A stretch of DNA of 64,000 nt, taken from NCBI RefSeq assembly GCF_000383615.1, contig NZ_KB911593.1, forward strand, positions 149,306 to 213,305, written 5' to 3'. A model generated the notes under the pieces. The model did no database searches. It saw only the letters and a program-made list of their open reading frames with translations, and had not been told where the DNA came from. The position numbers and the translations under genes were made by a program. Each line of letters opens with the position of its first letter. The stretch's first letter is position 1. Positions 47,088 to 55,989 of the stretch are shown here, piece after piece. This DNA comes from Streptomyces canus 299MFChir4.1 (GTDB taxonomy: Bacteria > Actinomycetota > Actinomycetes > Streptomycetales > Streptomycetaceae).

Positions 47088-48281
47088 TCAGCCCTTGACG
47101 CAGATGAACTGCTTCAGCTTCGCCACGACCTCGACGAGATCGCGCTGCTGCCCCATCACCTGGTCGATGTTCTTGTAGGCGCCCGGGATCTCGTCCACGA
47201 CGCCGGAGTCCTTGCGGCACTCCACGCCCCGCGTCTGCTCCTCCAGGTCCCTGGTCGAGAAGCGCCGCTTGGCCGCGTTGCGGCTCATACGCCGACCCGC
47301 GCCGTGCGAGGCCGAGTTGAAGGCCTTCTCGTTGCCGAGGCCCTTCACGATGTACGAGCTGGTGCCCATGGAACCGGGAATGATCCCGTACTCACCCGAG
47401 CCTGCACGAATCGCTCCCTTACGAGTGACCAGGAGGTCCATGCCCTCGTAGCGCTCCTCCATCACATAGTTGTGGTGGCAGGAGATCTCCGTCCCGAATG
47501 TCGGCTTCGCCTTCTTGAACTCCTTGCGAACCACGTCTTTCAGGAGCGCCATCATGATCGCACGGTTGTACTTGGCGTACTCCTGGGCCCAGTACAGATC
47601 GTTTCGGTAAGCCGCCATCTGAGGAGTGTCCGAGACGAAGACGGCGAGATCGCGGTCGACCAGGCCCTGGTTGTGCGGCAGTTTCTGGGCGACCCCCATG
47701 TGATACTCCGCCAGCTCCTTGCCGATGTTCCGGGAACCGGAGTGCAGAGTGAGCCATACCGCATTCTCAGAATCGAGCAAAAGTTCGATATAGTGGTTGC
47801 CCCCGCCAAGCGTCCCCATCTGCTTGACCGCCCGCTCCCCCCGGAACTTCACCGCCTCCGCAACCCCCTCGAACCGCCCCCAGAAGTCGTCCCACCCCCC
47901 GGTCGCCATCCCATGGAACCGCCCCGGCTCGACGGGACTGTCATGCATCCCCCGCCCCACCGGAATGGCCTGCTCGATCTTCGACCGCAGCCGGGACAGG
48001 TCCCCCGGCAGGTCGTTCGCCGTGAGGGACGTCCTCACCGCCGACATCCCGCAGCCGATGTCCACACCCACCGCCGCCGGGCACACCGCACCCTGCATCG
48101 CGATGACGGACCCGACCGTCGCCCCCTTGCCGTAGTGGACGTCGGGCATGACGGCCAGCCCCTTGATCCACGGCAGGGTGGCCACGTTCCGCAGCTGCTG
48201 GAGCGCCACGTCCTCCACCGTCGCCGGGTCGGTCCACATACGGATCGGGACCTTGGCGCCCGGCATCTCCACGTACGACAT
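47088..48281 (-). CDS. rtcB: RNA-splicing ligase RtcB
   Basis: 397 aa from ATG 48281 (GAGG upstream). Metal ligands: Asp74 and Cys77 in VGVDIGCGM, His163 in GGGNHYIE, His180 in LHSGSR, His269/270 in SCHHNY; the guanylylated His is His326 in SASHGAGRRMSR. RtcB joins 2',3'-cyclic phosphate or 3'-phosphate ends to 5'-OH RNA with GTP and Mn2+. Length is that of the short bacterial (RtcB3-like) forms. A LAGLIDADG endonuclease gene faces it; no intein is present in the reading frame. No archease gene is seen nearby. Confidence 0.93.
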   Translation of the reverse strand: MSYVEMPGAKVPIRMWTDPATVEDVALQQLRNVATLPWIKGLAVMPDVHYGKGATVGSVIAMQGAVCPAAVGVDIGCGMSAVRTSLTANDLPGDLSRLRSKIEQAIPVGRGMHDSPVEPGRFHGMATGGWDDFWGRFEGVAEAVKFRGERAVKQMGTLGGGNHYIELLLDSENAVWLTLHSGSRNIGKELAEYHMGVAQKLPHNQGLVDRDLAVFVSDTPQMAAYRNDLYWAQEYAKYNRAIMMALLKDVVRKEFKKAKPTFGTEISCHHNYVMEERYEGMDLLVTRKGAIRAGSGEYGIIPGSMGTSSYIVKGLGNEKAFNSASHGAGRRMSRNAAKRRFSTRDLEEQTRGVECRKDSGVVDEIPGAYKNIDQVMGQQRDLVEVVAKLKQFICVKG

Positions 48282-48486
48282 ATCGTCCTCATTCCCCCGG
48301 AAAACAAACAGAAGTCTCAAAACGCAAAACCGGTGCCAAGGTCGACTTATGGGATGACGGACCGGCGTTCACGGCAGTGCGTGCGATACACATTGTCTGC
48401 TGGGGACGCCCCCGTGCGGCAAGCGAATAACCTGCGGGGACACTGAGATCCCCACGAGTCGGAGACATTCCGAGAGGAGCCCCACC

Positions 48487-49299
48487 GTGCAGCGGAAGGC
48501 CTACGTACCCGGCGTCGCCGCCCTCCTCGCGGCGCTGCTGGCCGGCTGCACCGGCAGCTCCGGCGGCGGCACGACGGATGACGCCAACCCCGACGACGCC
48601 GGCACCGCCTCCGTCGCCGCCCAGCCCGGCAAGTACCGCACCCTCCCCGAGGCCTGCGGTGCGGTCGGGCAGAGCACCCTCGACACGCTCCTGCCCGGCA
48701 TCCAGCAGATCGCCGACGCGGATCAGCGCGCCAGGGCGTACGAGGGCGACGCCACGCTCACCTACGACACCGACCGCAAGGTCGGCTGCCATTGGAAGGT
48801 GGAGGCCCCGGACGCCACCGAGTACCTGTCGATCGACTTCGAGCGCGTGGTGTCGTACGACAACGCGGTCAGCGACGACAGTCAGGCGCAGCAGCTCTTC
48901 GCGCAGGCCGAGGAGAAGGCCGATCTGCCGGTGGTGGCGACGGCGAGCGTCACCTCGGACGTGGCGGAGAGCGGCACCGCGAGTCCCACGTCCTCTCCCA
49001 CGGCCACGGCGAGCGGTTCCGCGAGTCCGGGCGGTTCGGCTTCGGTGCCCCCGTCCGATCTCCAGCCCCGTGTCCTGGACGATCTGGGTGACGAGGCGTT
49101 CCTGGACGACGCGTTGGGCAGCTCGGGTTCGACGGCCCAGCAGCGCAAGGTGACTGTGGCGTTCCGCACGTCCAACGTGATCGTGACCATCGAGTACGAG
49201 GAGCAGCCGACGACGGTCGGCGTCACGCCGGACAGCAAGGAAATGCAGGACAACGCCCGGAAACTGGCCTCCCAGCTGGCCGGGTCGCTGTCCGGCTGA
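48487..49299 (+). CDS. DUF3558 lipoprotein
   Basis: 270 aa. Lipobox in ALLAALLAGC. The domain has LPEACGAVGQSTLDTLLPG and CHWKV, the Cys pair that usually forms a disulfide in DUF3558. A Ser/Thr/Pro low-complexity linker (SPTSSPTATASGSASPGGSA) lies in the middle. GTG 48487 with GAGAGGAG upstream. Divergent from rtcB and followed by a paralogue. Confidence 0.82.
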   Translation: MQRKAYVPGVAALLAALLAGCTGSSGGGTTDDANPDDAGTASVAAQPGKYRTLPEACGAVGQSTLDTLLPGIQQIADADQRARAYEGDATLTYDTDRKVGCHWKVEAPDATEYLSIDFERVVSYDNAVSDDSQAQQLFAQAEEKADLPVVATASVTSDVAESGTASPTSSPTATASGSASPGGSASVPPSDLQPRVLDDLGDEAFLDDALGSSGSTAQQRKVTVAFRTSNVIVTIEYEEQPTTVGVTPDSKEMQDNARKLASQLAGSLSG

Positions 49300-49432
49300 G
49301 CGCTCTGCACACACCCCTCACTCCTGCGCACAAGGCCTTCGAAGCTGGACCGCACAGCATCCTCACCGCGTACCGTGGCCCCTCGGACCCGATCCGACGG
49401 CAGGAACCACAAGCGTCATGAGTGAAGGAACC

Positions 49433-50374
49433 ATGCAGCGACGAGCAGAGCGTGACCAGGGTGTTCTGGGGGCCCCTCCCACGTCTTTCAGGCAGTGGGG
49501 GAGAGCGAAGCGTCTTCACCGCGTCCTTGTCTGCGCGGCCGCAGTCCCGGTGATGCTGATCGCCGCCGGCTGCTCCTCCGACTCCGGCTCCGGCTCCGGC
49601 GGCGACGGGGGAAGCAGTGCGAACAGCGGCAAGGGCGCGGACAGCGGTGCGTCCGCCTCGCCGAGCACGGCGCCCACGGTGCAGGCGGCGGCGTACAAGT
49701 CGCTTCCCGAGTCGTGCGGGGTGCTGTCCTCGAAGACCCTGAAGTCGCTCGTGCCCAAGGCCCCGAAGTCCGGCAAGAAGGGCACGTCGGAGGCGGGTAC
49801 GCGCGGCAGTTGCTCCTGGAGCAGCCTCGACAACAACGGGGTCAAGGGCTCCCAGTTCCGCTGGTTGAACGTCTCGCTGCTGCGCTTCGAGTCGGACACC
49901 TCGCGCGGTACGGGCGAGGCGCAGGCGGCGAAGTACTACGAGCAGCAGATCCAGGACGCCCAGTCGGTGGCGGGGGCGAAGAACGCCAAGTCGCAGGCGG
50001 TTTCCGGGACGGGTGACGCGGCGACGCTGGTGCGTTACGACCTGAAGAAGAAGGAAGGCGCCTTCAAGCAGCAGACGGTCGTCTCGCGCGTGGAGAACGT
50101 GGTCGTCACCGTCGACTACAACGGCGCGGGTCTGGCCGGCGACAAGGCGCCCAGCGCGGACGCCCTCGCGAAGCTCGCGGAGCGGGCGGCCAAGGAGACG
50201 GTGACCGCGGTGTCGGCGGCGAACGGCGAGGGTGCGGCGAGCCCGGCCCCCTCGGAGTCCGCGTCGGGTTCGAAGGCCCCGTCGAAATCCGCGTCCCCGT
50301 CGGCGTCGAAGTCGGCCACGGAGTCGGCCTCGAAGTCGGCATCTCCGTCCAAGTCGGCCGCGAAGAAGAGCTGA
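49433..50374 (+). CDS. DUF3558 lipoprotein, paralogue with inserted N-terminal segment
   Basis: 313 aa from ATG 49433 (AAGGAA upstream; ATG 49418 also possible). MQRRA matches the MQRKA start of the upstream paralogue, but about 20 residues (DQGVLGAPPTSFRQWGR) are interposed before the signal helix RVLVCAAAVPVMLIAAGC. They are encoded by a palindromic repeat (separate entry). The DUF3558 domain has ESCGVLSSKTLKSLVPKAP and GSCSW. The last 40 residues are a Ser/Lys/Ala repeat, probably cell-wall spanning or disordered. Confidence 0.8.
   Translation: MQRRAERDQGVLGAPPTSFRQWGRAKRLHRVLVCAAAVPVMLIAAGCSSDSGSGSGGDGGSSANSGKGADSGASASPSTAPTVQAAAYKSLPESCGVLSSKTLKSLVPKAPKSGKKGTSEAGTRGSCSWSSLDNNGVKGSQFRWLNVSLLRFESDTSRGTGEAQAAKYYEQQIQDAQSVAGAKNAKSQAVSGTGDAATLVRYDLKKKEGAFKQQTVVSRVENVVVTVDYNGAGLAGDKAPSADALAKLAERAAKETVTAVSAANGEGAASPAPSESASGSKAPSKSASPSASKSATESASKSASPSKSAAKKS
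49465..49511. repeat. Palindromic repeat inserted in frame in lipoprotein gene
   Basis: CTGGGGGCCCCTCCCAC and GCAGTGGGGGAG pair imperfectly around a short loop. This resembles a GGGGG/CCCCC palindrome common in Streptomyces. It adds the segment VLGAPPTSFRQWGR ahead of the signal peptide without breaking the frame. Confidence 0.55.
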
Positions 50375-50466
50375 AGAAATACTGAGGGCCCATACCGGCC
50401 ATCCGTGCGCAGCACATATGTGCCACTCTGGTGCGCGCAACAACACGTACAGGGAGGGGAGTACGG

Positions 50467-51732
50467 GTGTCCGCGCCCATGCAGCTGACTCGCATGCACC
50501 GCGTTCTCATCAGCGTGGTCGTGTTCGGTGCCGTGATCATCGCCGGCATCGGCTTCGCGGGGTCCTACGCGGCCGTCCGTGAACTCGCCGTCCAGAAGGG
50601 CTTCGGGAACTTCAGTTATGTGCTCCCGATCGGTATCGACGCGGGTATCTGCGTCCTGCTGGCCCTGGACCTGCTTCTGACGTGGATCCGCATCCCGTTC
50701 CCGCTGCTGCGGCAGACGGCGTGGCTCCTGACGGCCGCCACGATCGCCTTCAACGGCGCGGCGGCCTGGCCGGATCCGCTGGGTGTGGGCATGCACGCGG
50801 TGATCCCGATCCTGTTCGTGGTGTCGGTGGAGGCGGCCCGGCACGCGATCGGCCGGATCGCGGACATCACGGCGGACAAGCACATGGAGGGGGTCCGCCT
50901 CACCCGCTGGCTCCTCTCCCCCCTTCCGACGTTCCTTCTGTGGCGCCGCATGAAGCTCTGGGAGCTGCGCTCCTACGAGCAGGTCATCAAGCTCGAACAG
51001 GACCGTCTGGTCTACCAGGCCCGTCTCCACTCCCGCTTCGGCCGGGCCTGGCGCCGCAAGGCGCCGGTGGAGTCCCTGATGCCGCTCCGCCTGGCCCGGT
51101 ACGGGGTTCCGCTGGCGGAGACGGCACCGGCGGGTCTGGCGGCGGCGGGCATAGAGCCGGCGCTGCTGCCTCCGGCTCCGGAGCCCGCCGAACTCCCCGC
51201 GGCCGCCCGTGCCGTAGCTGCGGACAGTCGTCCCGCTGTGGCGGCTCCCGTCCCGCCGCAGGCCGCCCACCGACCTGAGCCGGAACCCGAACCCGACCAG
51301 AGCCCGTGGTTCGAAACCCCCAAGCAGGTCGAATACCAGGGCGGCTACAACCCCGACTACGACCCCGCGGAGCAGTACAACCGCTGGTACGAGGAGCAGT
51401 TGGAAGCCGAGCAGTACCAGCTCCAGCAGATCCAGTACGAGGAGCCTCCCAGGGAGCCCTCGATGGAGGAGACTGGCAGCTTTCCCATCCCGGTGAGCAA
51501 CGGCCGTACCCGGGAACTCGGCGAGGGCGGCGGCACTCCGGAGCCGACGGAGGAGGACTTCTACCAGGTCTTCAAGAAGTCGATAGACGGCAGCTACCCC
51601 TCCCCCGGCCAGCTCAGGGGGGACGTGGAGGCGACGTACGGCGTGGTGCTCCCGCAGCGCGAGGCCGAGCGCATGGTCAACCGCTTCACGAACCGCCACA
51701 CGGCGGAACTCCAGGAAGACCACATCGCCTGA
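50467..51732 (+). CDS. DUF2637 (SpdB-like) membrane protein
   Basis: 421 aa. Four transmembrane helices in residues 10-140 form the DUF2637 domain (FGNFSYVLPIGIDAGICVLL, VIPILFVVSVEAARHAIGRI), related to the SpdB spread proteins of conjugative plasmids. A soluble Pro/Glu/Gln-rich middle (AEQYQLQQIQYEE) and a C-terminal helical HTH-like part (GQLRGDVEATYGVVLPQREA) follow. GTG 50467 with GGGAGGGGAG upstream. In a core setting (next to lysS), so probably a domesticated cell-biology role rather than plasmid transfer. Confidence 0.82.
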   Translation: MSAPMQLTRMHRVLISVVVFGAVIIAGIGFAGSYAAVRELAVQKGFGNFSYVLPIGIDAGICVLLALDLLLTWIRIPFPLLRQTAWLLTAATIAFNGAAAWPDPLGVGMHAVIPILFVVSVEAARHAIGRIADITADKHMEGVRLTRWLLSPLPTFLLWRRMKLWELRSYEQVIKLEQDRLVYQARLHSRFGRAWRRKAPVESLMPLRLARYGVPLAETAPAGLAAAGIEPALLPPAPEPAELPAAARAVAADSRPAVAAPVPPQAAHRPEPEPEPDQSPWFETPKQVEYQGGYNPDYDPAEQYNRWYEEQLEAEQYQLQQIQYEEPPREPSMEETGSFPIPVSNGRTRELGEGGGTPEPTEEDFYQVFKKSIDGSYPSPGQLRGDVEATYGVVLPQREAERMVNRFTNRHTAELQEDHIA

Positions 51733-51750
51733 GCCACCCGGACATGAGAA

Positions 51751-51777
51751 AGGGGCCCTCCACACCGGAGGGCCCCT
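51751..51777. terminator. Bidirectional terminator between DUF2637 gene and lysS
   Basis: AGGGGCCCTCC-ACACC-GGAGGGCCCCT, perfect 11-bp stem, 5-nt loop, followed by CTT. Lies between two convergent stops. Confidence 0.85.
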
Positions 51778-51792
51778 CTTCCGTACCGCCTG

Positions 51793-53541
51793 TTACTCCC
51801 CGAGCAGCGCCCGGACCCGCTCCTGACCGACGGCCAGCAGCAGCGTGGGCAGCCGGGGCCCGGTGTCCCGGGAGACCAGCAGCCGGTACAGCAGGGCGAA
51901 GAACGTCCGCTGGGCGGTCTTGATCTCGGCCGGCAGCTCCTTGGGCGTGGCGTCCGCGGAGAACCCGGCCTGCACCTTGGGCACGCCGTACACGAGGTGG
52001 GTGAGCCCGTCGAGCGACCAGTTCGAGGCGAGACCGTCCAGGAGCAGCCGCAGCGACTGCTGGGAGGCCTCGTCGAGGGACTTCAGCAGTTCGGCGTCGG
52101 GTTCGTCCCGCACGATGGTCCGCTGGTCGGCGGGCACCTGGGTGTTGATCCAGGCCTCGGCCTTGTCGTAGCGGGGCCTGGCCTCGTCCAGCGCCGACAG
52201 CGGGTTGTCGGGGTCGAGCTCGCTGAGGATCCGCAGCGCCTGGTCCTCGTGCCCGGCGGTGATGTCGGCGACGGAGGCGAGCGTCCGGTACGGCAGCACG
52301 CGCGCCGTCCGGGGCAGCTCGGCGTCGGCCGTGCCCACCGCGCGGGAGTGCGCGGCCACGTCGCCCGGCAGCGCGGAGCCGTCGGCGACCTTGGCGTCCA
52401 GCTTGTCCCACTCGTCGTAGAGCCGCTGGATCTCCTGGTCGAAGGCGATCTTGAAGGACTGGTTCGGCCGGCGGCGGGCGTAGAGCCACCGCAGGAGCTG
52501 CGGCTCCATGATCTTCAGGGCGTCACCCGGCGTGGGCACCCCGCCCTTCGACGACGACATCTTCGCCATGCCGGAGATCCCGACGAAGGCGTACATGGGC
52601 CCGATCGGCTGCTTTCCGCCGAAGATCCCGACGATCTGCCCGCCGACCTGGAAGGAGGACCCCGGGGACGAGTGGTCGACCCCGCTGGGCTCGAAGACGA
52701 CACCCTCGTAGGCCCAGCGCATCGGCCAGTCGACCTTCCAGACCAGCTTGCCGCGGTTGAACTCGTTCAGCCGGACGGTCTCGGAGAACCCGCAGGCGTT
52801 GCAGGTGTACGACAGCTCGGTCGTGGCGTCGTCGTAGGAGGTGACGGTGGTGAGGTCCTTCTCGCAGTTGCCGCAGTAGGGCTTGTACGGGAAGTACCCG
52901 GCGGAGCCGGAGGACCCGTCGTCCTCGGCGGCGGCGCCCGACCCTTCGGCGGCCTCGACCTCGGCCTCGTCGAGGGGCTTCTGCTGCTGCTTCTTCGCAG
53001 CGGCGGGAGCCTTCTTGGTCCGGTACTGGTCGAGGATCGCGTCGATGTCCCCGCGGTGCGCCATCGCGTGCAGGATCTGCTCGCGGTAGACGCCCGAGGT
53101 GTACTGCGCGGTCTGGCTGATCCCGTCGAACTCGACGCCGAGCTCGGCGAGCGCGTCGACCATGGCGGCCTTGAAGTGCTCGGCCCAGTTCGGGTGGGCG
53201 GACCCCTTCGGCGCGGGCACCGACGTCAGCGGCTTGCCGATGTGCTCGGCCCACGACTCGTCGACGCCGGGGACCCCGGCCGGCACCTTCCGGTACCGGT
53301 CGTAGTCGTCCCAGGAGATGAGATGCCGCACCTGATGTCCCCGCCGCCGGATCTCGTCGGCGACGAGGTGCGGGGTCATGACCTCGCGCAGGTTCCCGAG
53401 GTGGATCGGTCCCGAGGGCGACAGCCCGGACGCGACGACGACCGGTTTGCCCGGGGCCCGACGCTCCGACTCCTCGATGACCTCATCCGCGAAACGGGAG
53501 ACCCAGTCGGTGGTCTCAGCGCTCTGACCCACGATCGGCAC
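51793..53541 (-). CDS. lysS: Lysyl-tRNA synthetase, class I
   Basis: 582 aa. Class I signatures: HLGN (the HIGH motif) in SGPIHLGNLREV and MSSSKG (the KMSKS motif) in AKMSSSKGGVP. A zinc ribbon is CGNCEKD and CNACGFSE. Charges tRNA-Lys. This is the class I (archaeal/spirochaete-type) enzyme, unlike the class II one of most bacteria; it is known in Streptomyces. A low-complexity stretch rich in Ala, Gln and Glu (about residues 175-215) precedes the zinc ribbon. Divergent from argS with about 140 bp between starts. Confidence 0.93.
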   Translation of the reverse strand: MPIVGQSAETTDWVSRFADEVIEESERRAPGKPVVVASGLSPSGPIHLGNLREVMTPHLVADEIRRRGHQVRHLISWDDYDRYRKVPAGVPGVDESWAEHIGKPLTSVPAPKGSAHPNWAEHFKAAMVDALAELGVEFDGISQTAQYTSGVYREQILHAMAHRGDIDAILDQYRTKKAPAAAKKQQQKPLDEAEVEAAEGSGAAAEDDGSSGSAGYFPYKPYCGNCEKDLTTVTSYDDATTELSYTCNACGFSETVRLNEFNRGKLVWKVDWPMRWAYEGVVFEPSGVDHSSPGSSFQVGGQIVGIFGGKQPIGPMYAFVGISGMAKMSSSKGGVPTPGDALKIMEPQLLRWLYARRRPNQSFKIAFDQEIQRLYDEWDKLDAKVADGSALPGDVAAHSRAVGTADAELPRTARVLPYRTLASVADITAGHEDQALRILSELDPDNPLSALDEARPRYDKAEAWINTQVPADQRTIVRDEPDAELLKSLDEASQQSLRLLLDGLASNWSLDGLTHLVYGVPKVQAGFSADATPKELPAEIKTAQRTFFALLYRLLVSRDTGPRLPTLLLAVGQERVRALLGE

Positions 53542-53682
53542 GTCCTCTTTGACTGAAGTTACTGAAGCTTGATGGACGCCCCCATTCTCCCAGACGGTCC
53601 CGCGCCGGAGAAAACCGCTTTACCCCCCATGGGATACTGACGGTGTCTATCTGATCCCCCGAGGAGAACGGCACCCACTCCC

Positions 53683-55446
53683 ATGGCCCCGGTCACGTCC
53701 CTCAGCGACTCCGTCAACCAGCAGCTCGGCTCCGCGATCTCCGCCACCGTGCCGGAGGCCTCCGCGGACCCACTGCTGCGACGCAGCGACCGGGCCGACT
53801 TCCAGGCGAACGGCATCCTGGCACTCGCCAAGAAGGCCAAGGCGAACCCGCGGGACCTGGCCACGCAGGTGGTGTCGCAGATCGTCACCGGTGACGTGAT
53901 CAAGGACGTCGAGGTCTCCGGCCCCGGGTTCCTGAACGTGACGATCACGGACCGGGCGATCACCGAGACCCTGGCCGCGCGTTACGAGGACGGCGACCGT
54001 CTCGGCGTACCGCTCAAGGATGAGCCCGGCACCACGGTGATCGACTACGCCCAGCCGAACGTGGCGAAGGAGATGCACGTCGGGCACCTGCGCTCCGCGG
54101 TGATCGGCGACGCCCTGCGCGGCATGCTCGACTTCACCGGTGAGAAGACGATCGGCCGGCATCACATCGGCGACTGGGGCACCCAGTTCGGCATGCTCAT
54201 CCAGTACCTGATCGAGAACCCGGGCGAGCTGGCCCCCCCGGACGAGGTCGACGGCGAGCAGGCCATGTCGAACCTGAACCGGGTGTACAAGGCGTCCCGT
54301 GTGGTCTTCGACTCCGACGAGGAGTTCAAGGAGCGGGCGCGGAAGCGGGTCGTGGCCCTCCAGTCCGGCGACAAGGAGACCCTCGAACTCTGGCAGCAGT
54401 TCGTGGACGAGTCGAAGGTCTACTTCTACTCGGTCTTCGAGAAGCTGGACATGGAGATCCGCGACGAGGAGATCGTCGGCGAGTCGGCGTACAACGAGGG
54501 CATGCCCGAGACCGCCCGTCTCCTGGAGGAGATGGGGGTGGCGGTCCGCTCCGAGGGCGCGCTGGTCGTCTTCTTCGACGAGATCCGCGGCAAGGACGAC
54601 CAGCCGGTGCCGCTGATCGTGCAGAAGGCGGACGGCGGCTTCGGCTACCCGGCCTCCGACCTGACGGCGATCCGCAACCGTGTCTCCGAGCTGCACGCGA
54701 CGACACTGCTGTACGTCGTGGACGTACGCCAGTCGCTCCACTTCAAGATGGTCTTCGAGGCCGCCCGCCGGGCCGGCTGGCTGTCCGACGACGTCACCGC
54801 GCACAACATGGGCTACGGCACGGTGCTCGGCGCGGACGGCAAGCCGTTCAAGACGCGTGAGGGCGAGACCGTCAAGCTGGAGGACCTGCTGGACGAGGCG
54901 GTCGAGCGGGCCACCGCGGTCGTGCGCGAGAAGGCCGAGAAGGTGGGCCTGACCGAGGAGGAGATCGTCGAGAACGGGCGGTACGTCGGGATCGGCGCCG
55001 TGAAGTACGCGGACCTGTCGACGTCGCCGAACCGTGACTACAAGTTCGACCTGGACCAGATGGTCTCGCTCAACGGCGACACGTCCGTGTACCTCCAGTA
55101 CGCGTACGCCCGTATCCAGTCGATCCTGCGCAAGGCGGGCGAGAGCGCCACTCCGACCGCGCACCCGGAGCTCGAACTCGCCCCGGCGGAGCGGGCGTTG
55201 GGCCTTCACCTGGACGCGTTCGGCAACACGGTGTTCGAGTCGGCCGCGGAGTACGCACCGCACAAGCTGGCCGCGTACCTGTACCAGCTGGCGTCACACC
55301 TGACGACGTTCTACGACCAGTGCCCGGTCCTGAAGGCTGACACCCCGGAGCAGACGGAGAACCGTCTGTTCCTGGTCGACCTGACGGCCCGGACCCTGCA
55401 CAAGGGCATGGCGCTGCTGGGGATCAGGACGCCTGAGAAGCTCTGA
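53683..55446 (+). CDS. argS: Arginyl-tRNA synthetase
   Basis: 587 aa. The N-terminal Arg-tRNA synthetase additional domain spans 1-100; the HIGH motif is in NVAKEMHVGHLRSAVIGD, and IGRHHIGDWGTQFGMLIQYL is the family signature. The DALR anticodon-binding domain is at the C-terminus (YLQYAYARIQSILRKAGES onward), ending in LLGIRTPEKL. Like most ArgRS it lacks a canonical KMSKS. ATG 53683; upstream GAGGAGAACGG. Confidence 0.95.
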   Translation: MAPVTSLSDSVNQQLGSAISATVPEASADPLLRRSDRADFQANGILALAKKAKANPRDLATQVVSQIVTGDVIKDVEVSGPGFLNVTITDRAITETLAARYEDGDRLGVPLKDEPGTTVIDYAQPNVAKEMHVGHLRSAVIGDALRGMLDFTGEKTIGRHHIGDWGTQFGMLIQYLIENPGELAPPDEVDGEQAMSNLNRVYKASRVVFDSDEEFKERARKRVVALQSGDKETLELWQQFVDESKVYFYSVFEKLDMEIRDEEIVGESAYNEGMPETARLLEEMGVAVRSEGALVVFFDEIRGKDDQPVPLIVQKADGGFGYPASDLTAIRNRVSELHATTLLYVVDVRQSLHFKMVFEAARRAGWLSDDVTAHNMGYGTVLGADGKPFKTREGETVKLEDLLDEAVERATAVVREKAEKVGLTEEEIVENGRYVGIGAVKYADLSTSPNRDYKFDLDQMVSLNGDTSVYLQYAYARIQSILRKAGESATPTAHPELELAPAERALGLHLDAFGNTVFESAAEYAPHKLAAYLYQLASHLTTFYDQCPVLKADTPEQTENRLFLVDLTARTLHKGMALLGIRTPEKL

Positions 55447-55474
55447 CCGTCCCCTAGGCGGTGTGGCGCGCGTT

Positions 55475-55876
55475 CTACGGCAACCCGAACTCGCACCACA
55501 CCGCCTTTCCCAACTCCCGCTCCCGCACTCCCCACTTGTCGCTCAGCGCGGACACCAGCAACAGCCCCCGGCCGCCCTCGTCCCCGTCGTGCACGACATG
55601 CGGCACCCCGGTTCCGCTGTCGTGCACCTCGACGAACAGCGCGTGCACCTCGTGGCGCAGGAACAGCCTCAACTGGCGTCCCGGCGGCACCCCGTGCAAC
55701 AGCGCGTTCGTCACCAGTTCGCTCACGCAGAGCAGCACGTCGTCCGCCCGCGGGGTCTCCGCGAGCCCCCAGCCGGTCAGGGTCTCGGCCGTGAAGCGGC
55801 GGGCGGCCTGCGCGGATCGGCGTTCCCGGCGGAAGAAGCGCTCACGCAGGAGCGGTAGTCGGATCGTCTCGTTCAC
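55475..55876 (-). CDS. RsbW-like ATP-binding protein (HATPase_c_2)
   Basis: 133 aa GHKL fold: LLCVSELVTNALLHG (N box), VEVHDSGTGVPHV (G1) and GRGLLLVSALSDKWGV (G2). Such anti-sigma-like serine kinases sit beside DUF397 and XRE genes in Streptomyces development modules (the whiJ/abaA type). It is divergent from the XRE gene with a palindrome in between. Confidence 0.88.
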   Translation of the reverse strand: MNETIRLPLLRERFFRRERRSAQAARRFTAETLTGWGLAETPRADDVLLCVSELVTNALLHGVPPGRQLRLFLRHEVHALFVEVHDSGTGVPHVVHDGDEGGRGLLLVSALSDKWGVRERELGKAVWCEFGLP

Positions 55877-55921
55877 GGGACGAGAGTTGCGGAGAGTGAC
55901 TACCGTTGATCACTCGGTGAA

Positions 55922-55944
55922 CCCGTACAGATTTTTTGTACGGG
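55922..55944. promoter_or_regulatory. CCCGTACA-N7-TGTACGGG palindrome
   Basis: Perfect 8-bp arms around GATTTTT, in the divergent promoter of the RsbW-like and XRE genes. Likely operator of the XRE protein; binding not shown. Confidence 0.65.
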
Positions 55945-55989
55945 CTCGTACCCGGTGACGTACGCGCGCCAAAGGGGATGGACCAATTC

